Part shown: positions 1-5,627 of the stretch, one piece after another
Numbering within the stretch: the first letter of the stretch is position 1
Layout of the letters: every line of letters starts with the position of its first letter
From: Lachnospiraceae bacterium
GTDB lineage: Bacteria; Bacillota_A; Clostridia; Lachnospirales; Lachnospiraceae
DNA length: 9,503 nt
Assembly (NCBI GenBank): GCA_024684065.1
Contig: JAIKXO010000054.1
Span: 1 to 9,503, forward strand
Reading direction: 5' to 3'
Translations under genes and position numbers: made by a program
Notes under the pieces: model-generated
What the model was told of the DNA's origin: nothing
What the model saw: only the letters and a program-made list of their open reading frames with translations
The model's database searches: none

Positions 1-1
1 G

Positions 2-196
2 CAGATCCCTCCGGAGATTATACGAGAACTGGAGCAAAGAGGGATCCGTGCCTTCGTCGTAGAAGGGGACGACCTTGTTGAAAAGAGTGATCCTGGAGCA
101 GTTAATGAAGCGATCAGAAGAGCAGCTCAGGCAGGTCAGCCGGCCGGCGCCCCGGCGGCTCCCGACCCCGCTCCGCAAGGGGACGGTTCTTCGTAA
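2..196 (+). CDS. C-terminal end of an unidentified protein (partial)
   Basis: An open frame enters from the left edge and ends at the TAA at 194-196, giving the last 64 residues. The first part looks like an alpha/beta fold edge: a helix (PPEIIRELEQRG), a strand (IRAFVVEGDD) and another helix (PGAVNEAIRRAAQAG). The last 20 or so residues are a low-complexity Ala/Pro/Gly/Asp tail, probably disordered, and are locally GC-rich compared with the rest of the window. I do not recognise the family. The helix-strand-helix pattern would suit many nucleotide- or sugar-binding Rossmann-like proteins, but that is not enough to name it. No clear hairpin plus T-tract terminator follows the stop. Confidence 0.6.
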   Translation, partial: QIPPEIIRELEQRGIRAFVVEGDDLVEKSDPGAVNEAIRRAAQAGQPAGAPAAPDPAPQGDGSS

Positions 197-258
197 ATCC
201 GGACTGAAATAAACTATAGTTTCGGGCGCATTCCATCAAAAACAGCAGATATCCATTA

Positions 259-286
259 TTGACAGGGATGACAGGTAAAATTGAAT
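259..286 (+). promoter_or_regulatory. Second candidate promoter upstream of the EAL-domain gene
   Basis: A perfect -35 hexamer TTGACA (259-264) is followed after 16 bases by TTGAAT (281-286), which matches the -10 consensus at four of six positions. It lies in the AT-rich part of the 197-423 intergenic region. It would give a leader of about 130 bases. It may be an alternative or additional start to the candidate at 337-365. No regulator site next to it is recognised. Confidence 0.3.
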
Positions 287-336
287 AAATATTTAAAACT
301 GTCCCCTGAGAAAACAGCAGGTGATATAAGAGGGAG

Positions 337-365
337 TTGTGGAGCCGGGAAAAATCAGATATAAT
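337..365 (+). promoter_or_regulatory. Candidate sigma-A promoter for the EAL-domain gene
   Basis: A perfect -10 hexamer TATAAT (360-365) lies 17 bases downstream of TTGTGG (337-342), a -35 that matches the consensus in its first three bases. Transcription would begin near 372, giving a leader of about 50 bases before the ATG at 424. The spacing and the perfect -10 make it the best candidate in this gap, although the -35 is weak. Confidence 0.45.
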
Positions 366-410
366 TAAAGAAGTTTTCCGATAAAGTGAAGCTTTGAACT
401 CCCCGTCCTT

Positions 411-418
411 AGAGGAGG
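411..418 (+). promoter_or_regulatory. Ribosome binding site fixing the start of the EAL-domain gene
   Basis: AGAGGAGG at 411-418 sits five bases before the ATG at 424. It decides against the upstream in-frame TTG at 394, which would place this ribosome binding site inside the coding region. The preceding bases TCCT (407-410) and a TAG loop could pair with AGGA, but a four-pair stem is too weak to call a regulatory structure. Confidence 0.8.
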
Positions 419-423
419 TATTT

Positions 424-2331
424 ATGTGGAATTTCAGTTTTATTTTTCCGACGCTTCTCATTCTTATCATACTTTTGATATCTTATTTTTCTCTTCCGAG
501 GCTGGATATCAGAAGAAATCGGGTTTTTGTCCACATGATGGTCATCGGGACGCTGTGCATTCTTTTTGATATCCTTTCGAGCATGATGGATAATGAGTTC
601 CGGTCGTATCCGCTCTTTCTGGTCCATCTGCTGAATATTCTTTTCTTTATCTTTTTTTATATACGTTCCTACGCCGTGTTTGCGTTTACTGCGAGCATCA
701 TTCGGACGGAATTTGTTCAGAAGCGCTCTTACCGGCTTCTCTACATGCTTCCGCTATTATGTTCGGTGGTGACCGCCATTCTAAGCCCTGTCACCGGCAG
801 TCTCTACACCATTGAAGAAGACGGATATCATTCCGGGAGTATGTATTTTCCCACGGTTTATGTCTGTTCAGTCTTTTACCTTATCCTTTCCTTCCTTGTG
901 ATCATTTTAAGAGATCGAAAGTCTGTCAGAGAAAAAGAGGTATACAGCTTAAAGTCCTTCAATCTCATTCTTTTCCTCGGAATTTTGTGCCGTTATTCAT
1001 TTCCGCATTATCTTCTGATGGATACATTCTATCTGATGGCACTTTTAGTGGTCTATCTGAATATCGAGAATCCCGAATTCAATCTGGACCAGAAGATCGG
1101 CACCTTCAACCGGCGTGCCCTGGCCGAATATATTGATGAGCATATTGCTGACAGAGACAGAAAGATGTTCGGCCTGATCATACATAAATATGGAGAAATG
1201 CTGGATATCTATGGATCCCGTCAGCTGGAGGAAGGCATTCGGATGATCGGGGCCTGGCTGTCGAAAAACTGGCCGGAATATGATGTGTTTTACGTTTCCC
1301 GCGGACGTTTTGTTCTCGTGGGGAATCTCGATATGAATACGGAGTTAATGAAGGAGGTTCTCGGCAAGCGGTTTAAAGACCCGTTCAGGTCGGACAGCGC
1401 AGAACTTTACATGGATGTGGATTTTGCGACGATCGAGCTGACAATGGCGGATCTGTCCACCGACGTGATCTTAAATTCCCTTGCAACTGCCCTCGATAAG
1501 GCTGACGCGAAGGACGATCATATTCCGGTCGCGGTCACGGGAGAGGATCTTGCGATAGTAAAGGACAAAATTCGCGTAAAAAGGCTCTTTGAGGATGCCA
1601 TCGAGCATGACAATATTGAGATCTTTCTGCAGCCTCTGATCGATGCCAGCAGGGGCTGTATTGTCGGAGCCGAGGTACTGTCAAGGATAAGGGACGATAA
1701 CGGAAAGATAGTTCCGCCCTCCCTGTTTATCCCTGTGGCGGAGAACAGCGGAAAGATCAATAATCTGGGCGAGCAGGTATTTGAGAAAACCTGCCGGTTT
1801 ATAAAGGACAATGACCTGAAAAGTCTTGGGATTCAGTGGATTAATGTAAATCTGTCCCCATTACAGTTCCTGCGCTCTGATCTGGCTGAAAAGTATTCCT
1901 CAATTGCGGAAAAATATCAGATCGACCCCGGGATCCTGCATCTGGAGATCACTGAAGAATCTTTAGTAGATGACAGTTTTTTCCAAAAGCAGGTAGAAGC
2001 GCTGACTGGCAAAGGCTTTTTTTTCGTTCTGGATGACTACGGAACAGGATACTCCAATCTTTCGCGGCTTAAGAAATGTCCGTTTATCAGCATCAAGCTG
2101 GATATGGAGGTGGTTAGGGATTACTGCGGAAAGCCGGACGGGATCCTGCCTATGATGATACAGGCCTTTAAGCAAATGGGATTCAGCGTTACCGCAGAAG
2201 GCATAGAGAATGAAGAAATGGCAGAACGCATGAAGGAGATCGGCTGTGATTATTTCCAGGGCTATCTGTACTCAAAGCCGGTTTCGGCAGAGGAGTTCCT
2301 CCGGTTGTTATGTTCAGGGAGTATTTTTTAA
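424..2331 (+). CDS. Membrane-bound EAL-domain cyclic-di-GMP phosphodiesterase with degenerate GGDEF domain
   Basis: Predicted to hydrolyse cyclic-di-GMP on the inner face of the membrane in response to an unknown signal. The protein is 635 residues. Residues 1 to about 215 are very hydrophobic and form roughly seven transmembrane segments, an apparent sensor. A GGDEF-like domain follows (about 220-370, opening with IGTFNRRAL), but the GGDEF signature is replaced by SRGRF at 292-296, so it should not make cyclic-di-GMP. The EAL domain spans about 398-630. The signature reads EVL (417-419) with the metal-binding Glu kept. The other expected catalytic or metal-site residues are visible: Asn476, Glu508 in LEITE, Asp537 and Asp538 in DDYGTGYSNL, Lys558, Glu595 in AEGIE, and Gln612 in QGYLYSKP. 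Activity is therefore likely. The degenerate domain may act as a regulatory, possibly nucleotide-binding, module, as known for other GGDEF-EAL proteins. The start is the ATG after AGAGGAGG. Confidence 0.92.
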   Translation: MWNFSFIFPTLLILIILLISYFSLPRLDIRRNRVFVHMMVIGTLCILFDILSSMMDNEFRSYPLFLVHLLNILFFIFFYIRSYAVFAFTASIIRTEFVQKRSYRLLYMLPLLCSVVTAILSPVTGSLYTIEEDGYHSGSMYFPTVYVCSVFYLILSFLVIILRDRKSVREKEVYSLKSFNLILFLGILCRYSFPHYLLMDTFYLMALLVVYLNIENPEFNLDQKIGTFNRRALAEYIDEHIADRDRKMFGLIIHKYGEMLDIYGSRQLEEGIRMIGAWLSKNWPEYDVFYVSRGRFVLVGNLDMNTELMKEVLGKRFKDPFRSDSAELYMDVDFATIELTMADLSTDVILNSLATALDKADAKDDHIPVAVTGEDLAIVKDKIRVKRLFEDAIEHDNIEIFLQPLIDASRGCIVGAEVLSRIRDDNGKIVPPSLFIPVAENSGKINNLGEQVFEKTCRFIKDNDLKSLGIQWINVNLSPLQFLRSDLAEKYSSIAEKYQIDPGILHLEITEESLVDDSFFQKQVEALTGKGFFFVLDDYGTGYSNLSRLKKCPFISIKLDMEVVRDYCGKPDGILPMMIQAFKQMGFSVTAEGIENEEMAERMKEIGCDYFQGYLYSKPVSAEEFLRLLCSGSIF

Positions 2332-2366
2332 GGCCTGGGAAATGAGGGCTTATAAGACCGTAGCTG

Positions 2367-2396
2367 TTGAAATTTAAGAGTATACTTTTAGTACCT
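2367..2396 (+). promoter_or_regulatory. Candidate promoter for the lipoprotein/protease run
   Basis: TTGAAA (2367-2372) and TATACT (2391-2396) are separated by 18 bases; each differs from the sigma-A consensus at one position. Transcription would start near 2403 and leave an AT-rich leader of about 110 bases before the ATG at 2514. This is the best promoter-like sequence between the EAL gene and the surface genes and suggests that they form a separate transcription unit. A second TATAAT at 2487-2492 has no matching -35 and lies too close to the ribosome binding site to be a likely promoter. Confidence 0.5.
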
Positions 2397-2500
2397 ATTA
2401 TTTTCGAGGGAACTGGAGTATTCTATCTCTGGAAATGATACAGGCAGACATTTTTAAGAATATACAGTTAAAGCATTTATTACAGATATAATAATTCTTT

Positions 2501-2506
2501 GGGAGG
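2501..2506 (+). promoter_or_regulatory. Ribosome binding site fixing the start of the first lipoprotein
   Basis: GGGAGG lies seven bases before the ATG at 2514. It rules out the in-frame TTG at 2499, which would overlap this site. Starting at 2514 also gives a normal lipoprotein signal peptide. Confidence 0.8.
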
Positions 2507-2513
2507 TAGAAAA

Positions 2514-3761
2514 ATGCTTAAACGAATCAGGAAAACGGGATTTGCTGCGGGTCTGGCGACGATGATCGCCGTTTCAGGACTTTGCGGCTGCGCTGATTCA
2601 TCCGATGTCATGGAGATTGACCCGGATGCGCTTGCGCAGTATGCCGAGGAAACGGACGAAGAAATTGTCGGACAGGACTGGCGGACCTGGGGGTGGATCT
2701 CCGGCTGGATCACGCTGAAAAACGGCGGCGGTGAGGACTGGGATATCGCGGTGGTTTATCAGGGCGATCCGGGGAGCTATCATGCAGTTGATTTTTATTT
2801 CAATGATGAAAACCAGTCCCTGATCCAGTCCATCGAACTGCCGGCAGGAAATATGGAAACGCTGGAGGTCGCCGTGGAAAATCTGGACGATGACGGCTTC
2901 GATGATATCTCCATATCCGGAAAGGATACTAAGGGAAATGAGTATACCTGGTTCTATACTCAGATAGCGGAAGCGGATATCCAGACAGATGATCTTTTTA
3001 CACCATATGAGGAAGGGATACAGGAGGATAATGAAGAGGAAGAGACATCTGAGGTGCCGGAGCTCATATCCTCGGAATTCGACTTTACCTTATCAGATGA
3101 GAATGACGAGTACACGGTCTTTGAGTGCTACGGCAATTCCTACGTCCTGGACGAAGAATATGAGGAAAAATACCCCGAACTGGCTCAAGCGCTTAAGGAA
3201 TTTGATGAGGCGGAACGTGCGGAGATGCAGAGAAATCTCGACAGCCTTGGGGAAGAGGCAAAGGAATTTGCGGCCGGAAAACATGAAGAGGATGAATTTG
3301 GCTTCTACATCAGTGATTCAGAGGAACACATTCTTAATTGCGATGACAGGGTGGTCAGCCTTCTCCGGTCTCAGTGCTTCTACTTTGACCAGCCGCATCC
3401 GAACTATTATTATGTGACCTATAATATTGATGTCGGCTCCGGACAGCTCATTCCCCTTTCGGATATCATCGCAGATAAGGAAGGGCTGGATAAGGTTCTT
3501 GCGGAGAGACTAATAGAGGAGTACCCGGAGGTTGAGTTTACGGATCTTGAGGAAACGCTTGCCACCTTCGATCCGGATGCTGAGCCTTTACAGCAGGATG
3601 CGGCGCCGTACTGCTTCACGATGGATTCCGAAGGACTGACTTTCCATTTCGCGCAGGAAGCGCTTGCCAACTATGCTTACGGACCGCAGGAGATCCAGTT
3701 GAGTTATGACGAGATCCGGGAGCTTTTAACAGATGGATTTGAGTATGGGACAGTAGGGTAA
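2514..3761 (+). CDS. Lipoprotein with RsiV-like (DUF3298) C-terminal domain and extra N-terminal beta domain
   Basis: A 415-residue exported lipoprotein. The signal peptide (MLKRIRKT, then a hydrophobic stretch) ends in lipobox LCGC with Cys26 as the lipidated residue. Residues about 56-150 form a beta-rich domain that the downstream paralog lacks. It contains a calcium-loop-like stretch NLDDDGFDD at 123-131, matching the DxDxDGxxD spacing with Asn first. An acidic Glu/Asp linker follows (about 163-182). Residues about 183-412 resemble DUF4163 plus DUF3298, the extracellular region of the Bacillus subtilis anti-sigma factor RsiV and of PdaC. The evidence is the pattern HPNYYYVTYNID (from His295), then LSDIIADKEGL, then GLTFHFAQEALANYAYG. 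In RsiV this domain binds lysozyme; that role here is only inferred. No cytoplasmic anti-sigma domain is present. A C-terminal stretch is shared with the next gene, so the two are paralogs. Confidence 0.8.
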   Translation: MLKRIRKTGFAAGLATMIAVSGLCGCADSSDVMEIDPDALAQYAEETDEEIVGQDWRTWGWISGWITLKNGGGEDWDIAVVYQGDPGSYHAVDFYFNDENQSLIQSIELPAGNMETLEVAVENLDDDGFDDISISGKDTKGNEYTWFYTQIAEADIQTDDLFTPYEEGIQEDNEEEETSEVPELISSEFDFTLSDENDEYTVFECYGNSYVLDEEYEEKYPELAQALKEFDEAERAEMQRNLDSLGEEAKEFAAGKHEEDEFGFYISDSEEHILNCDDRVVSLLRSQCFYFDQPHPNYYYVTYNIDVGSGQLIPLSDIIADKEGLDKVLAERLIEEYPEVEFTDLEETLATFDPDAEPLQQDAAPYCFTMDSEGLTFHFAQEALANYAYGPQEIQLSYDEIRELLTDGFEYGTVG

Positions 3762-3825
3762 CCGAAAAAGAATATATGGATTTCTTCAGGACAGTTACCG
3801 GACGAAAACCTGAAAGGAAGATAAT

Positions 3826-4800
3826 ATGCGAGGAATAAAAACAGAGATAATATATGGCATGGCGCTGATACTTTCGCTTTCAGCCCTCTGCGGCTGCGGC
3901 GGCGTGGGCGATATCGCGGGGTTCAGCCCGGAGGCCGTGGAGCAGTATATACAGGAGAAATCTGAAGCGGAATCTGCTGTAAAGAATGAAGCGGAACCTA
4001 TTACGCAGGAAACCGAAGCTGAGGCAGATACGGCAGAGGCTTCCGGAACCGATGAGGAAACGGTAATGCCGGAGCTTTTGAATACGCCGTTTGATATGTC
4101 CGTAAAGGATGAAGAGACCGGCAGTATGATATACGAATGCTATGGCAATTCCTTTCTCTGCTCGGAGGAATCCGGGGAGCTCTTCCCCAAACTTGCTGCC
4201 GCGCTTGAGGATGTCGATGAAGCTGAAAAGGATTCGTATCAATATAACATCGACAAATTCGGGGAAGATGCAAAAGAGTTTGCTTCAGAACAGGACGGCA
4301 AATACACTTACTACACTTACTCGGAGACAGAGCTGCAGTTTGCCGATGATCATGTGACCAGCATGCTTCGGACAGAATACGGTTTTCTGGGCGGTGCGCA
4401 CCCCGATTATTACTATGTGGGCATAAATATTGATTCCCAGACCGGAGAGGAGATCATGCTCTCTGATATCATCAGTGATAAGGAAGACTTGAACAGGGTA
4501 CTTAAGGATAAGCTTACGGAACAGTATCCGGACGGGAATTTCTTTGACCTGGATGAGTCGCTTGCTTCATATGACCTGGACGGTGAGCCGACTGAGGGGG
4601 AAAACAGGCCGTATATATATACGATGACTCCGGCAGGCCTGACCTTCTACTTCGATCCCTATGATCTGAATTCCTATGCGGACGGCAGCCAGACAGTGGA
4701 TGTCTTCTTTACGGATATTCCGGAGCTTTTATTGGAAGATTCCGTCTTCACTTACTATGAGGATGAAGGCAGGGGAGATTTGTTCCCATACGAGGATTAG
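3826..4800 (+). CDS. Lipoprotein with RsiV-like (DUF3298) domain, paralog of the upstream gene
   Basis: A 324-residue exported lipoprotein. The signal peptide ends in lipobox LCGC with Cys24 lipidated. Residues about 43-80 are an acidic Glu/Ala/Thr linker that would act as a stalk. Residues about 83-310 correspond to the C-terminal part of the preceding protein: YECYGNSF, then AALEDVDEAEKD, GEDAKEFAS, then GGAHPDYYYVGINIDSQTG (His192), LSDIISDKEDLNRVL, and GLTFYFDPYDLNSYADGSQ. The GGAHP and FYFDPY motifs are closer to typical DUF3298 proteins than those of the upstream copy, so this may be the less diverged one. Its ribosome binding site AAAGGAAG (3813-3820) is five bases before the ATG. The 64-base gap to the upstream gene contains no terminator, so co-transcription is likely. 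The ligand is unknown; cell wall or lysozyme binding is an inference from RsiV. Confidence 0.82.
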   Translation: MRGIKTEIIYGMALILSLSALCGCGGVGDIAGFSPEAVEQYIQEKSEAESAVKNEAEPITQETEAEADTAEASGTDEETVMPELLNTPFDMSVKDEETGSMIYECYGNSFLCSEESGELFPKLAAALEDVDEAEKDSYQYNIDKFGEDAKEFASEQDGKYTYYTYSETELQFADDHVTSMLRTEYGFLGGAHPDYYYVGINIDSQTGEEIMLSDIISDKEDLNRVLKDKLTEQYPDGNFFDLDESLASYDLDGEPTEGENRPYIYTMTPAGLTFYFDPYDLNSYADGSQTVDVFFTDIPELLLEDSVFTYYEDEGRGDLFPYED

Positions 4801-4805
4801 GGAAA

Positions 4806-4827
4806 CGCTCAATTCCGGAATTGAGCG
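4806..4827. repeat. Perfect 22-base palindrome between lipoprotein genes
   Basis: The arms are CGCTCAATTCC and its exact reverse complement, with no spacer. As RNA it could form a nine-pair stem closed by a CCGG loop. It starts five bases after the stop of the second DUF3298 lipoprotein gene and ends 61 bases before the next ATG. On the + strand it is followed by GGCCGG and not by a T-tract, so it does not look like a factor-independent terminator in the direction of transcription. On the opposite strand only three T residues follow. It could be an mRNA-stabilising or processing hairpin, or a dimeric operator. Confidence 0.75.
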
Positions 4828-4888
4828 GGCCGGATGAAACGGTTCCTGATTGAACACTGACAGATAATAAAACGAGGGAGGATCGATT

Positions 4889-5545
4889 ATGTTTAGGAAG
4901 AAATTTGTAACTCTTTGCTGTGCATTGGCAGGAACAGCGGCTGCTTTCATGCTGAGTGGCTGTGCCGGGATTGACAGTGCCCAGGTCGAGGCTATTACGA
5001 AGGCAGCCCAGGATGTCAACATAGCCGCAAATAACACGATAGCCGCGTTTACGCAGGGAACTGTTCAGACGCAGGCTGAGGATATCATGACGGCAGATGC
5101 GGAAGATGTATCCGGGGAGCAGGTCACAAGAGGCTATATGGGCTTAGGATATGGATCATACGAATCACTGGGATATGACACGGACGGTATTGTGGATTTT
5201 TATATCAATAATTACAGTGATTATGAGATCGTCTATGCGTATATCTATCCCGAGAATTATCCCGATGTCGAAGTTGATATTCTGCCCGGGACGCTTCCTT
5301 CAGGCCGCAGCTATAATTACCGCAGAACGATCAACAGTTATTACTGGGATGAAGGCAACTGGAGGATCTATCTGGTGGATTCAGACGGTGATACCAGTAT
5401 AATCGATGACGTATTCAATCCATGGAGCCTTGCTGATATCAATGTGTACTGGGATCCCTACGGAGGGGGATATACCTGTGAATTCGGATATTATGAAATT
5501 GACCAGCAGGGATACTACCACTACTTTGCCCCGGGTGCAGGCTGA
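4889..5545 (+). CDS. Tyrosine-rich lipoprotein of unknown function
   Basis: A 218-residue exported lipoprotein. Lipobox LSGC gives Cys25 as the lipidated residue. Residues about 27-78 are Ala/Gln/Glu-rich and probably helical or an extended stalk. From about residue 80 to the end the protein is extremely rich in tyrosine and glycine, with 24 Tyr in the last 140 or so residues. Its core (FYINNYSDYEIVYAYIYPEN, a DILPGTLPSGRSYNY turn, then WRIYLVDSDGDTS) resembles a small secreted beta-sandwich often seen in clostridial and other bacterial lipoproteins, with an IxN opening, an LPxG turn and a VDxDGD strand. I cannot name that family with certainty. DSDGDTSIIDD could bind calcium. The ribosome binding site GGGAGG (4876-4881) lies seven bases before the ATG. 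Its 88-base upstream gap holds the palindrome. Confidence 0.78.
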   Translation: MFRKKFVTLCCALAGTAAAFMLSGCAGIDSAQVEAITKAAQDVNIAANNTIAAFTQGTVQTQAEDIMTADAEDVSGEQVTRGYMGLGYGSYESLGYDTDGIVDFYINNYSDYEIVYAYIYPENYPDVEVDILPGTLPSGRSYNYRRTINSYYWDEGNWRIYLVDSDGDTSIIDDVFNPWSLADINVYWDPYGGGYTCEFGYYEIDQQGYYHYFAPGAG

Positions 5546-5584
5546 TATGCACTATATATATCCGTTCGAGAGCCAAAGGCTTCG

Positions 5585-5600
5585 GAAAAATATATTTTTC
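5585..5600. repeat. AT-rich 16-base palindrome before the large lipoprotein
   Basis: GAAAAATATATTTTTC is a perfect palindrome 11 bases upstream of the ribosome binding site at 5611 and is followed by TTTTAA. It is preceded by a short GC stem, AGCC-AAA-GGCT (5571-5581). The two together resemble a weak attenuator or terminator, but the GC stem is short and the T-run does not follow it directly. It could also be a melting-prone site. Chance is quite possible for a sequence this AT-rich. Confidence 0.4.
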
Positions 5601-5610
5601 TTTTAATGAA

Positions 5611-5617
5611 AAGGAGG
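5611..5617 (+). promoter_or_regulatory. Ribosome binding site deciding between TTG and ATG starts
   Basis: AAGGAGG is a full anti-16S match. The ATG at 5628 is ten bases downstream, while the in-frame TTG at 5622 is only four bases away, which is too close. The ATG is therefore preferred. The choice changes the protein by two residues and does not affect the lipobox. Confidence 0.7.
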
Positions 5618-5627
5618 TTATTTGAAA

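Noticed and set aside
394..423. TTG start ten codons upstream of the EAL gene ATG
   Set aside because: The strong AGAGGAGG site lies within that extension and is correctly spaced for the ATG at 424.
114..470. 118-residue open frame on the minus strand
   Set aside because: It crosses the end of the first gene and the intergenic promoter region, has no ribosome binding site before its start, and has no recognisable protein pattern.
2331..2364. AGGCCT...AGGGCTT imperfect inverted repeat after the EAL gene as a terminator
   Set aside because: The stem contains a mismatch and no T-run follows, so it does not qualify as a factor-independent terminator.
2989..3417. 142-residue + strand frame inside the first lipoprotein
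   Set aside because: It is an alternative frame of a well-supported lipoprotein, rich in Arg, Ser and Met as expected for a shadow frame, with no ribosome binding site of its own that stands out.
3784..3815. TTCAGG...CCTGAA inverted repeat before the second lipoprotein
   Set aside because: Only six base pairs around a 20-base loop; too weak to claim a riboswitch or attenuator, although it ends next to the ribosome binding site.
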